Shown: piece after piece, positions 35,643 to 44,415 of the stretch
Position numbering within the stretch: position 1 is the first letter of the stretch
Layout of the letters: the number at the start of each line of letters is the position of its first letter
Assembly (NCBI RefSeq): GCF_009729055.1
Contig: NZ_CP045484.1
Coordinates: forward strand, 1,488,001 to 1,552,000
Length of the DNA stretch: 64,000 nucleotides
DNA from: Sulfurisphaera ohwakuensis
GTDB taxonomy: Archaea > Thermoproteota > Thermoprotei_A > Sulfolobales > Sulfolobaceae
Reading direction: 5' to 3'
Position numbers and translations under genes: made by a program
Notes under the pieces: generated by a model
What the model was told of the DNA's origin: nothing
What the model saw: the letters and a program-made list of their open reading frames with translations, nothing else
Databases searched by the model: none

Positions 35643-36142
35643 TCTACGTCTAATATTTTTCCTTTTACTGGAGTCTTATACTCTGGTTTAACTATAGCAG
35701 GTAAATCTGAAATTTCAATACCGTTCCAAAGCTTAAGATATTCTTTTATACCATTAATTAGTTCTTTTCTATTACTTCCAATTACTGGAACATCATGCAG
35801 AATTAGAATCTTATCTAGATTATCTTTTTTAAAACCTAAGAATCGAAGCTCTGCTGTTAAGAACTTTTCTAGTTTTTTTGCTCTTAGGGCTATTATTACT
35901 TTGTCGTCATCAATTAATGATGTTAGTCCACCATCCTTATTCGCTGTAATAGAGTATTTATAACCAGTATACATTCCTTTTTTGCTAACTACAATTAATT
36001 CTCTTAGTTTAATGCCCATCTCATTGTATGATATAAAATCTGGATAATCTTCAGCCAATGACGATACAAACTTCTTAGTAAGAATTACATACTTAGCTTC
36101 AGGCTTAAGTATTGATGATATATCTATTCCTTGGAGTTTCAT
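35615..36142 (-). CDS. Conserved-looking hypothetical protein
   Basis: 175 aa, alpha/beta pattern, no transmembrane segment and no motif recognised. Notable pieces are KYVILTKKFVSSLAEDYPDF and FLTAELRFLGFKKDNLDKILILHDVPVIG. It converges on nuoB with a 28-base overlap and has a TATAAATACG-like promoter on the minus strand just upstream. The codon use matches its neighbours, so it is likely real. Confidence 0.55.
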   Translation of the reverse strand: MKLQGIDISSILKPEAKYVILTKKFVSSLAEDYPDFISYNEMGIKLRELIVVSKKGMYTGYKYSITANKDGGLTSLIDDDKVIIALRAKKLEKFLTAELRFLGFKKDNLDKILILHDVPVIGSNRKELINGIKEYLKLWNGIEISDLPAIVKPEYKTPVKGKILDVDYADLAFTV

Positions 36143-36445
36143 AAGTATAAATACGTTTTAATATCTTATCTATTTTTCATTTAATCAAACTTTAATTTGC
36201 TTATAAGCTAAGTGAACAATTTAAAATATAGAAATAAATTCCGAATTATTTCCTTGATTAATGAGGGTTAAGATAATTAGTATTATTTGCTGGTGAATAT
36301 TTATGTAAAAGATAATTATAAATATCGGTGTAAAAATAAAAAGTATTCAACACTATATTTTAACTTTTTCTTCTATTCTTCTTAGGTTTTTCTTCTATTT
36401 TTTCTAATATTAAATCCTTTTAATCAGAGTACTCAAAAATAATTT
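36143..36445. other. Intergenic gap before the M20 peptidase
   Basis: 303 bases, AT-rich, no gene seen. A pyrimidine-rich T-tract region at 36360-36411 on the plus strand could stop transcription. CCTTTTAATC (36416-36425) is a likely TATA box for the leaderless ATG at 36446. Confidence 0.4.
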
Positions 36446-37594
36446 ATGGAATTAGAAGAATTAACCTCAAAACTAATCCAGTTTCCTACAGTAAATCCAC
36501 CAGGTGAAAACTTACTTGATTGCGCCTTATTTATAAAAGATTATCTTTCATCTCAAGGCTTTTCATCTCAAGTTGTAGAGTTTGAAAAGGGCTGGCCAGT
36601 AGTTATTTCCGAAAATGGTAATAGAAATGGAAAGTTAATAATGCTAAATGGCCATTATGATGTTGTCCCTACTGGAGATGTAAATAAATGGAAATATGAT
36701 CCTTTTTCTGGAAAGATTATTGATGATAAAGTTTACGGACGAGGTAGTACTGATATGAAAGGAGGCTTAGCTGTTTTCATGAAAGTATTTACTGAAATAG
36801 CCGATAAAGTTAATTATAACCTTATTTTCACAGCTGTTCCAGATGAAGAAAGTGGTGGTGATAAAGGGTCAAAATATTTAGCTGATAGATATAAGCCAGA
36901 TTTAGTACTCATATCTGAACCATCCGGTTCAGACTCTATAAACATCGGTGAAAAAGGGTTATTACAAATAAAGTTGATAACTAAAGGTAAGGTTGCTCAC
37001 GGAAGTCTTCCATCTTTAGGTGAAAATGCAATAATGAAACTCGTTAAGGATTTAATTCAACTTGAAAAAATAAAAGAGATTGAAATAAAAATCCCAGATA
37101 ATCTCATAGAAGCGATGACAGTAAGAATACCTTCAGAAATTGCTAAGAATGATGTATTAAGGATTTCCTTTAATCCCGGTGTAATTAAAGGTGGAGTTAA
37201 GATTAATGTAGTTCCAGATTACGCTGAAGTTGAAGTTGATATGAGAATACCACCCGGAATAAATAGTGATGAAGCATTAAATATTGTAAGGAGCCTTGTG
37301 AAACAAAGTGAAATAATACCTCTGGACTTATCAGAACCTAATTATACTCCTCCAGATAATGAGTTTGTGAAAAAATTGGAAAATACTATATATAAACAGC
37401 TAGGCATTAAAGCTAAGAAATATATCATTACTGGTGCTACAGATGGTAGATATTTTAGATATAAGGGGGTTCCAGTAATAGTTTACGGCCCAGGAGAGCT
37501 AGGCATGGCTCACGCTTATGACGAGTTTATTTCATTTAGAGAATTACGAAATTCCTATACTGTTATGAAAGATTATTTATTAACCCTCTTCTAA
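36446..37594 (+). CDS. M20 family metallopeptidase (ArgE/DapE type)
   Basis: 382-aa zinc aminoacylase/deacylase. Metal and catalytic residues are in place: His in LNGHYDVVPTGD, Asp in GRGSTDMKGG, Glu-Glu in VPDEESGG, Glu in ISEPSGSD and His in GMAHAYDEF. The dimerisation (lid) domain is about residues 170-290. The family contains acetylornithine deacetylase, succinyl-DAP desuccinylase, LysK-like and peptidase members; context does not pick one. It overlaps the convergent MFS gene by 15 bases. Confidence 0.85.
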   Translation: MELEELTSKLIQFPTVNPPGENLLDCALFIKDYLSSQGFSSQVVEFEKGWPVVISENGNRNGKLIMLNGHYDVVPTGDVNKWKYDPFSGKIIDDKVYGRGSTDMKGGLAVFMKVFTEIADKVNYNLIFTAVPDEESGGDKGSKYLADRYKPDLVLISEPSGSDSINIGEKGLLQIKLITKGKVAHGSLPSLGENAIMKLVKDLIQLEKIKEIEIKIPDNLIEAMTVRIPSEIAKNDVLRISFNPGVIKGGVKINVVPDYAEVEVDMRIPPGINSDEALNIVRSLVKQSEIIPLDLSEPNYTPPDNEFVKKLENTIYKQLGIKAKKYIITGATDGRYFRYKGVPVIVYGPGELGMAHAYDEFISFRELRNSYTVMKDYLLTLF

Positions 37595-38830
37595 ATATCT
37601 AAAGATTAATGAAGAGATGAATAGTAAAATCCCAGCTGTTATGAAGTCAATTCCATAACTTAAATAATGAGTTATATATCCAGATAGAAGACTACCTAGA
37701 AAAAGTGCAATTCCAACTACAGTACTATACACACCAAGATTTTTACCTTGTGATCTCTCTCCAACGATCTTAAATATCAAAGTATTTGATGATGAATAGT
37801 AAATTGCAAAGGCTATACCAGCTGCTAAAGGATAAAATATTAATCCCAAAATCAGAATTAATTGACCATAAAATAATAATGTAGAAACACCAAGTATAAA
37901 GTACGAGCCTCCTCTAAGAAGCAGAGATTTATGGGCAAGTTCAGTCTCATTCTTATCTTTAATTAATTTCTCACTTATTCTAAACCCTATAATTTGAAAT
38001 ACCATCCCCATAGTTATAACTGCAAGAGCTTCTGACTTATCTAAACCTTTTACGTAAAGACTTGCTGGATAAACTGTGTTAAAGATTCCACTACTAATGT
38101 AAAAGATAACTATAGCAATATAAAGTAAGGGAACGTAATTTATTGGTTTTCTCAAAAGTCTGCTAAGTTTAAATAATTTAAAATGATGAGGATTAGGCAA
38201 ATGTAAAAACATTAATGGTAAATGAAGTAATCGTGTAAAGAAGGACTCTTTGTGGTGGAGTATTGCTGTTCTTTCAAAAGTTAAGATTGGTTCTGGCAGA
38301 ATTTTAACAGAAATGATTGCTGTTATAGCCATAATTACAGCTAATATGAAAATTATTTGAAATATTCTCATATATATTACAAGAAACGTTGATATTAACA
38401 ATCCGATTAAGGTTCCTATTGATGAAAGAAATGAATATCTAGAAAATAACGCTCCCCACTCCTTTTTACTAGCAGATTCCATAACTAAAAGATTGAATGG
38501 TGTCGTAGACGCTGTTGATGAAAAGATAAGTAAGGAGTATCCTAAAGCTATCATCTGAACATTCCTAGAATAAGATAGAAGGAAAAGAGAAAGAGCTGTA
38601 CCAGAGAAACTGGTGATAATTTGTTTTCTTCTACTAATCCTATCAGCTGTATAACCCCAGAAGATCGACGAAGGGATTAATACCAGATTACCTAATGATA
38701 TTACATAAGCAATATCAAGTGCGTTTCCTCCCAAAGAAATAATTTGTAGGGTTATAAGAGTAGATATTGGACCTATAGTAGCATTATAAGGTAAAGTAAG
38801 GTAAAGCCATTTTGTATTTCTTCTTATCAA
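37580..38830 (-). CDS. MFS transporter
   Basis: 416 aa with about twelve hydrophobic helices and the intracellular loop pattern GYTADRISRRKQI between helices 2 and 3 (the MFS motif A variant). A His-rich loop (LLHLPLMFLHLPNPHH) lies in the middle between the two six-helix halves. Substrate unknown. Tail-to-tail with the M20 peptidase; upstream lies a divergent region shared with the por operon. Confidence 0.8.
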   Translation of the reverse strand: MIRRNTKWLYLTLPYNATIGPISTLITLQIISLGGNALDIAYVISLGNLVLIPSSIFWGYTADRISRRKQIITSFSGTALSLFLLSYSRNVQMIALGYSLLIFSSTASTTPFNLLVMESASKKEWGALFSRYSFLSSIGTLIGLLISTFLVIYMRIFQIIFILAVIMAITAIISVKILPEPILTFERTAILHHKESFFTRLLHLPLMFLHLPNPHHFKLFKLSRLLRKPINYVPLLYIAIVIFYISSGIFNTVYPASLYVKGLDKSEALAVITMGMVFQIIGFRISEKLIKDKNETELAHKSLLLRGGSYFILGVSTLLFYGQLILILGLIFYPLAAGIAFAIYYSSSNTLIFKIVGERSQGKNLGVYSTVVGIALFLGSLLSGYITHYLSYGIDFITAGILLFISSLIFRYLEEG

Positions 38831-38959
38831 CTTGAGCTTATACAGTAGTATTTATTTTTAAAATTACCTTTCTAATGTTTAACAAGGTTAATTATATTAA
38901 CGTCGGGTTTTAATAAGTTAAAATTTTTTCGTCATAAGAGAAAAATTAAATGTGGAAAA

Positions 38960-39508
38960 ATGCTTATCGAAATAGCCTTAAGAGGTAGAGGAGGGCAAGG
39001 AGTAGTTACCGCAGGAGAATTAATGGTTAAAGCGACAGTTCTTGAGGATAAGTATGCTCAGTCAATTCCCTTTTATGGAGGAGAAAGAAGAGGAGCCCCG
39101 GTTGTATCATTTTTACGTCTCTCGGATAAACCTGTTCTTTTACATAGGGAAGTATATAACCCAGATGGAGTAGCAGTTTTTGATCCTTCCTTAACTAAAA
39201 TTATGGATGTAACACAAGGCATAAAAGAAGACGGTTTCTTATTAATTAACACATCAGAAGCAAAGAAAATTTGGAAAAATGAGTATTATATTGTGGATGC
39301 AACATCAATTGCTAAAGATTTAGGCTTAGTAATAGCCGGATGGGCAGTAGTCAATACTACAATGATTGGCGCTTTAGCTAAAATTTTAGGAATGCCTTCT
39401 TTAACTTCCTTAGAGGAAGCGATAAAAGAAGAATTTCCTGGAAAGCTTGGTGAATTAAATGCAGAAGCTGTTGAAAGAGGATATAAAGAGGTGAAAAAAG
39501 TTGATTAA
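38960..39508 (+). CDS. porC: Pyruvate:ferredoxin oxidoreductase gamma subunit
   Basis: 182-aa gamma subunit: [18 protein letters not shown] at 9-26 is the family signature, with [18 protein letters not shown] after it. First gene of a four-gene operon (gamma-delta-alpha-beta) that oxidises pyruvate or another 2-oxoacid to acyl-CoA with ferredoxin. Overlaps porD by 8 bases. Confidence 0.93.
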   Translation: MLIEIALRGRGGQGVVTAGELMVKATVLEDKYAQSIPFYGGERRGAPVVSFLRLSDKPVLLHREVYNPDGVAVFDPSLTKIMDVTQGIKEDGFLLINTSEAKKIWKNEYYIVDATSIAKDLGLVIAGWAVVNTTMIGALAKILGMPSLTSLEEAIKEEFPGKLGELNAEAVERGYKEVKKVD

Positions 39509-39767
39509 AGTCCCAGAAGGAATTCCAATCGCAAGACCAAAAATTGGGTCAGCCGGAAATACTGGATTATGGAGAGTTGAAAGACCCGAGATTCATTATG
39601 ATAAATGCACTAAATGTAGGCTATGTGTACTTTATTGCCCAGAAAATACAATAGATTTGTTAGAGAATTTGTTTCCTAAAATTGATTATGACTATTGTAA
39701 AGGTTGTGGTGTATGCGCTCAGGTTTGTCCCACAAAAGCAATTGAGATGGTTAGGGAGGTGAAATAA
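39501..39767 (+). CDS. porD: Pyruvate:ferredoxin oxidoreductase delta subunit (2[4Fe-4S])
   Basis: 88-aa ferredoxin-like delta subunit with two C-x2-C-x2-C-x3-C clusters: [11 protein letters not shown] and [14 protein letters not shown] start at 39501 with SD GAGGTGA just before it. Passes electrons from the TPP/cluster site to ferredoxin. Stop lies two bases before the alpha start. Confidence 0.93.
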   Translation: MIKVPEGIPIARPKIGSAGNTGLWRVERPEIHYDKCTKCRLCVLYCPENTIDLLENLFPKIDYDYCKGCGVCAQVCPTKAIEMVREVK

Positions 39768-39769
39768 AA

Positions 39770-40930
39770 ATGACTCAAATTTTAAAAAGAAAGGCTTTAG
39801 CATTAGTAGGAAATCATGCAGTTGCCTATGCAGTTAAACAAGCTAAACCACAAGTATTAGCAGTATTTCCTATAACACCTCAAACTACAATGTTAGAAAA
39901 ACTTGCTGAATATATAAGTTCAGGTGAACTAAAAGCAGAGCTTGTAAGAATAGAGAGTGAGCATTCAGCATTAGCAACAATTTATGGTGCAGCAGTAGCG
40001 GGTGCTAGAGTATTTACTGCTACTGCCTCACAAGGACTATTGTACATGGGCGAAATGATATATTGGGCTGGCGGTCAAAGAGTTCCTATGGTAGCCGCAG
40101 TAGCAACAAGGGCAATAGCGGAGCCTTGGAGCATTTGGGATGATCATCAAGATTTTATGAGTAAAAGAGATGCTATATGGATTCAAATTATGGCTGAAAA
40201 CGTTCAAGAGGCTTACGATTTAACACTTCAAGCTTTTAGGATTTCTGAAGATGAAAGGGTAATAATGCCGGTAATGATGGGGTTTGATGGCTTTATCTTA
40301 ACTCACACAATGGAGAGAGTTGAAGTGCTTGAAGATTATGAAGTTGATTCATTCTTACCACCTAGACAATTTAATTTAATTGACTTTTCAGATCCAATAG
40401 GAGTAGGCCCAATAGCACAGCCAGATGAGTATATGAGAATAAGATATGAAGCTATGAAGGCTATGGAAAGAGCTAAGTCAGTCATTGAAGAAATAATGAG
40501 AGAATATGAGAAAATCTCTGGAAGAAAGCAGTACGGACTTGTTGAATGCTATAAATGTGAAGATGCAAAGTATGCTTTTGTAACTATGGGCGCATGGAGC
40601 GGCGATGCGAAGGTCGCAGTAGACAGATTAAGAGATCAGGGTATTGAGGCAGGATTATTAAAGATTAGAGTATTCAGACCGTTTCCAAGGGAAAAAATAA
40701 AGGAATATTTGAGGTCAATGAAGGGTGTAATAGTATTTGATAGAGCTGTATCTTTCGGCTCTGGAGGTATTTTAGCAAATGAAGTAAAATCATCTCTTTA
40801 TGGATTAGAGGTTCCAGTTTATAGCGTTGTAGCCGGTTTAGGTGGTAAAGATGTTAGACCCTTACACTTCCAAAAAGTAATGGAAGATCTAATTGAAGGT
40901 AGGTTAGAAGAGGAGAGGTGGTTGTTATGA
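39770..40930 (+). CDS. porA: Pyruvate:ferredoxin oxidoreductase alpha subunit
   Basis: 386-aa alpha subunit. The N-terminal pyrimidine-binding domain has [45 protein letters not shown]; the C-terminal part has [22 protein letters not shown] precedes the ATG. Overlaps the beta gene through the upstream GTG, though the ATG at 40927 is the better beta start. Confidence 0.94.
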   Translation: MTQILKRKALALVGNHAVAYAVKQAKPQVLAVFPITPQTTMLEKLAEYISSGELKAELVRIESEHSALATIYGAAVAGARVFTATASQGLLYMGEMIYWAGGQRVPMVAAVATRAIAEPWSIWDDHQDFMSKRDAIWIQIMAENVQEAYDLTLQAFRISEDERVIMPVMMGFDGFILTHTMERVEVLEDYEVDSFLPPRQFNLIDFSDPIGVGPIAQPDEYMRIRYEAMKAMERAKSVIEEIMREYEKISGRKQYGLVECYKCEDAKYAFVTMGAWSGDAKVAVDRLRDQGIEAGLLKIRVFRPFPREKIKEYLRSMKGVIVFDRAVSFGSGGILANEVKSSLYGLEVPVYSVVAGLGGKDVRPLHFQKVMEDLIEGRLEEERWLL

Positions 40931-41820
40931 GTTTAATCACTCAAGTTAAAAGAATTCCAAAATTTTATAGAGGAAATGCTGCATGTCCAGGTTGTCCAAT
41001 TCCAAGGGAATTAGATATACTAATTGAGGAATTAGGAGAGAAAACTGTACTAGTTGTTCCAGCATCATGCTCAACAGTAATTCTAGGAGATACTTCTGGG
41101 ATGCCATCTACAGTTCCAGTGGTTCATAGTGCATTTGCCGCATCCGCTGCTATAGCTTCTGGTATTGTTAGGGCTTTAAGAATGAGAGGAGATAAGGATG
41201 CAATAGTTACAGTATGGGCTGGTGATGGTGCCACTGGAGATATAGGTTTTGCTACTTTAAGTGGCGCTGCTGAAAGAAATGAAGACATACTTTACGTTTG
41301 TTATGATAATGAAGCCTATATGAATACTGGAATTCAACGTTCAAGTTTAACTCCTAAAGGAGCTTGGACAACTACAACTCCAGAAGGTAAAAGAGAGTTT
41401 AAGAAACCATTACCATTCATTATGGCTGAACATAAAATACCTTACGTAGCTACTGCATCAATAGCTTATCCATTTGATTATCAAGCAAAGGTGAGGAAAG
41501 CTAAGCAAATTCACGGATTTAGGTACATACATTTACTATCACCATGTCCACCAGGCTGGCGTTTTGACTCAAGTTTAACAATTGAAATTGCAAAGTTAGC
41601 TGTAGAAACCGGTGTTTGGCCATTATTTGAAATAGAGAACGGAGAATTTAGGTTAACAAGTGTTAGTAAGACACTACTTGATAAGAAAAACAGAAAACCA
41701 GTGATAGAATACTTAAAATTACAGGGAAGATTTAGCAAACTTACTGAGGAACAAACTAAAGAAATTCAAGAATCAATAGACGAAATGTGGGAACAAATTA
41801 AAGAAATGGTTAAAAAATGA
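40927..41820 (+). CDS. porB: Pyruvate:ferredoxin oxidoreductase beta subunit (TPP-binding)
   Basis: 297-aa beta subunit with ACPGCP (cluster ligands), the TPP-binding [22 protein letters not shown] and [14 protein letters not shown]. Start at the ATG at 40927 because GGAGAGGTGG stands at 40911-40920; an upstream GTG at 40918 adds three residues. As this is the only 2-oxoacid enzyme here, pyruvate versus branched oxoacid preference cannot be read directly. Ends the por operon. Confidence 0.93.
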   Translation: MSLITQVKRIPKFYRGNAACPGCPIPRELDILIEELGEKTVLVVPASCSTVILGDTSGMPSTVPVVHSAFAASAAIASGIVRALRMRGDKDAIVTVWAGDGATGDIGFATLSGAAERNEDILYVCYDNEAYMNTGIQRSSLTPKGAWTTTTPEGKREFKKPLPFIMAEHKIPYVATASIAYPFDYQAKVRKAKQIHGFRYIHLLSPCPPGWRFDSSLTIEIAKLAVETGVWPLFEIENGEFRLTSVSKTLLDKKNRKPVIEYLKLQGRFSKLTEEQTKEIQESIDEMWEQIKEMVKK

Positions 41821-41825
41821 TGAAA

Positions 41826-42869
41826 TTAAATGTGCAAATAATAAGAAGCTAGCAAACCTAGTATATGTGTTCCAATAGCAGCTAATATTCCTAGACTCAA
41901 CATTTCAACACCTTTTTTAGCTGGATTTACTGAACTTAACAAACCTATTAAATAACCCACAATAAATATCGCTATTCCAGAAATGATATATGAGGAAATT
42001 ACACCGACTAATCCTCCAATGCCCAGTAAATAAGGAATTATTGGAATTACTGCACCGGATATATAGGATAACGCTGTAACTCCAGCACTCTTTTTTGGGC
42101 TTTCCTCAACTTTTGGTGCAATTATGTCTTCAGCAACATCAACAAGCTGTGGAGAAATATCAGAGGCAATATTTTCTTTAATTCCTAGTTCTGTTAATAT
42201 CATGGAAAGTTTTTTCGCAACTTCCTTTCTATCTACAAGCTTTTGTATCTCTATTTTTCTTCTCTTATGCTCATTAATTTCTTTTTCTGATTTCGTAGAC
42301 AAATAAGCACCAATAGCCATGGATAAAGTGCCAGAAGCACCAATTATTAAGCCAGAAATTCCAACTAAAAATGGAATATTGAAAGCACCAGAAAGACCAG
42401 ATGTTGCAGCTAGAACCTCAACTAATCCATCACTAATTCCATATACAAAATCGCTAACATCCTTAGATTTTACCGTAGATATAATTTCTTCATGTACAGC
42501 TTCATCAACACTTAATTCTCTCATTTTTTGTCTTTCTTCTTCACTTAGTTCTTCACTCTTTGAAAGTTCATAGTATTTTTTAATATCACTTTCCTCTCCG
42601 TTCTCTAATAATTTTGTTGTAAGCTCTAATCCGAATATTTTTCTAAAAATAACATAGAAATTTAATTTCCACTTGTGATACCATTTTAATTTTCCTAATT
42701 TTATGCCTCTACTTATTGCAATTTCCTTCCAAATTTCAGAATGTTTTCTTTCCATTTCTGAGAGTTTATAAAGATATATTCTTGTAACTCTATCTTTCTC
42801 CACATCTCCTAATCTTCTATAAACTTCACTATCAAACAGTTCTTCAATATAATTCTTGTTATAGTCCAT
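41826..42869 (-). CDS. Ferritin-like/VIT1 fusion membrane protein (MbfA-like)
   Basis: 347 aa in two parts. The N-terminal about 135 residues are a ferritin-like helical bundle with Glu/His pairs (SEMERKHSEIW and SVDEAVHEEII), as in erythrin/MbfA proteins. The rest is a VIT1/CCC1 membrane domain with VYGISDGLVEVLAATSGLSG, a charged cytosolic coil, and about five helices. Such fusions export iron and defend against peroxide in bacteria. It is one of two VIT1-type proteins in the window. Tail-to-tail with porB, five bases apart. Confidence 0.82.
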   Translation of the reverse strand: MDYNKNYIEELFDSEVYRRLGDVEKDRVTRIYLYKLSEMERKHSEIWKEIAISRGIKLGKLKWYHKWKLNFYVIFRKIFGLELTTKLLENGEESDIKKYYELSKSEELSEEERQKMRELSVDEAVHEEIISTVKSKDVSDFVYGISDGLVEVLAATSGLSGAFNIPFLVGISGLIIGASGTLSMAIGAYLSTKSEKEINEHKRRKIEIQKLVDRKEVAKKLSMILTELGIKENIASDISPQLVDVAEDIIAPKVEESPKKSAGVTALSYISGAVIPIIPYLLGIGGLVGVISSYIISGIAIFIVGYLIGLLSSVNPAKKGVEMLSLGILAAIGTHILGLLASYYLHI

Positions 42870-42934
42870 ACTTAATTTATAGTAACTATTACTTAAAAAT
42901 GTTTCTAATTAGCTTCCTTATAAAAATAATTTAT

Positions 42935-42994
42935 AGCCAATTTTTATTGGTTAATATAAACTCTATTATAAAATGGAACTATGGGGATTCAAGG
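42935..42994 (+). pseudogene. Relic copy of the osmC promoter and start
   Basis: The stretch ending in CTATTATAAAATGGAA at 42963-42979 is closely similar to the sequence just before and at the osmC start (43996-44037): attggttaat/attgattaat, then the identical CTATTATAAAATGGAA. After the ATG the copy loses about 13 bases relative to osmC and soon reaches a stop (20-codon frame). It looks like the head of a decayed OsmC duplicate. Confidence 0.5.
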
Positions 42995-43275
42995 TTGTTG
43001 GACGATTCGGTTTGCTTTGCAAATTATTTCATTAATGTAAGATTAAACAAGTAATCATACATTTAGGAGATGAGCTGTAAGTTATATTAAGGAACAAAAT
43101 GAGACTTTTCTCCTTTAATTAGTTTTAGATTAAACTCCCACTACCCTCCCATCCCTATTTATCACTCCCAAAGCCTCATGAGCAGAGCCCGTCATCAGTA
43201 GGGAGCTCATCAATACAAGACATTGAGGTAATACTGTATAAACATAATCATAATAAAGATACTAATTAAAAATGA
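42995..43275. other. Intergenic gap with a GC-rich patch
   Basis: No intact gene. On the minus strand at 43130-43210 a 26-codon frame reads MSSLLMTGSAHEALGVINRD and ends in a stop; its base composition is much richer in G+C than the surroundings. It resembles the tail of an insertion-sequence ORF but I cannot name it. The rest is AT-rich and featureless. Confidence 0.35.
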
Positions 43276-43535
43276 TTAAAAATTACGTAAAGATGTTACA
43301 GTCTTTAACTTGGCAGATGTTGTAATTATATTCTCATCGTTTATGTCAATAAGTTTAAAGGAATTTCTTACAATACTATATCTGGGTAGTGCTTCTTTCC
43401 ATCCCTTAATTCTAGTATAAGCATGAAGAAATTCTATGAGATTTACAGGATTAACGTAAACCTCACTTTTTCTATTATCTCTTTTACTTCTTTATTGCCA
43501 TAAAAGTATAGTATGATTGCAGATGTATCAAGCAT
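43276..43535 (-). pseudogene. Broken VapC (PIN-domain) toxin
   Basis: From the ATG at 43535 the frame reads MLDTSAIILYFYGNKEVKEI, a clear PIN start with the first catalytic Asp, then runs into a stop. A shift at an A5 run (43467-43471) restores SEVYVNPVNLIEFLHAYTRI with the second acid and goes on to KLIDINDENII. It then ends early, without the C-terminal acidic residues that complete the site. So the toxin has both a frameshift and a lost end. Its start overlaps the intact antitoxin gene as in a normal vapBC pair. Confidence 0.8.
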
Positions 43536-43761
43536 TACTTTTTTCACGTTCTTTTCTCCTCTCTTCTTCTAAAATTTTTAAAGCTTGTATAGCATCCTTA
43601 TCGCTTCCGAAATATTTTTCAATACTCTCTTTAGGAAATATGTAAATACCTTCATTGTCAACTACGACGTTTACTTCATCACCCTCCTTTATGTTAAACT
43701 TATCTCTAATCTCTTTAGGTATTACTATTATTCCTTTCTTACGAACTTTTAACCTATACAT
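43528..43761 (-). CDS. vapB: AbrB/SpoVT-type antitoxin (VapB)
   Basis: 77 aa from the ATG at 43761: MYRLKVRKKGIIVIPKEIRDKFNIKEGDEV is the swapped-hairpin AbrB DNA-binding domain, followed by a toxin-binding acidic/basic tail (LKILEEERRKEREKSNA). An earlier ATG would add 20 non-family residues. Its stop codon lies inside the start of the broken vapC, so this antitoxin has outlived its toxin. Confidence 0.82.
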   Translation of the reverse strand: MYRLKVRKKGIIVIPKEIRDKFNIKEGDEVNVVVDNEGIYIFPKESIEKYFGSDKDAIQALKILEEERRKEREKSNA

Positions 43762-44031
43762 AAGAATATAATTATTAAAATGAGGTTTAAGTATAACTTC
43801 ATGTAACGATAAGTTTAACAATTCGTGACTAAATTACATCATGACGATTTTCCGATAAGTATCAGATTAAATTACTTTTTTTCATATATTCATATCTCGA
43901 TACTATTCCTATATTCTCTTACGGTTGCGAACCTTGGTTTGTTAAATATGTTGGAATGCAATTCTTCATTAACTTACGCATAAACACTTAGTAGTTAATT
44001 TTTTATTGATTAATCTAAAATCTATTATAAA

Positions 44032-44415
44032 ATGGAATTTAGTATTAGTTTATATGGTGACTTTGAAAATCCAACCGTAGAAATACCGGGTAGAAGAGAA
44101 AAAGCTAGCAAATTATATCTAGAGGCACCTTTATATGCGTTTCTTATCTCAATACCTCATTGCATAGCTGAAGCTTTTGAAAGCATAGCTAAAAAAGAGG
44201 GAATTAAGATTAAGGATTGTAAAGTTAGAGCTGTATACGAGATTGATGAAAAACAATTTATGCTAGGATATCCTGTTATAAAGAAGATAAAAGTTTTTAT
44301 ATATAATAGTGGTTGTACATCAGAAGAATTAGAAGAGATGATACGTAAAGTAAAAAGGGAATGTCCAATTTATCTAAGTTTTTCAGAAAAAATAGAAATT
44401 TTACCTGGTAATTAA
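44032..44415 (+). CDS. OsmC-like protein
   Basis: 127 aa. The order of blocks (APLYAFLISIPHCIAEAFESIAKKEGI with a mid-helix Cys, then VIKKIKVFIYNSGCTSEELEEMIRKVKRECPIYLS) fits OsmC/Ohr proteins, where paired cysteines reduce organic peroxides. The first OsmC cysteine maps to PHCIAE and the second to ECPI. Small for the family (usual 135-140). A decayed copy of its 5' end lies at 42935-42994. Confidence 0.7.
   Translation: MEFSISLYGDFENPTVEIPGRREKASKLYLEAPLYAFLISIPHCIAEAFESIAKKEGIKIKDCKVRAVYEIDEKQFMLGYPVIKKIKVFIYNSGCTSEELEEMIRKVKRECPIYLSFSEKIEILPGN

Noticed and set aside
43082-43230. tRNA or rRNA fragment in the GC-rich patch
   Set aside because: No cloverleaf or CCA-adjacent stem could be drawn; the patch reads better as a coding fragment.
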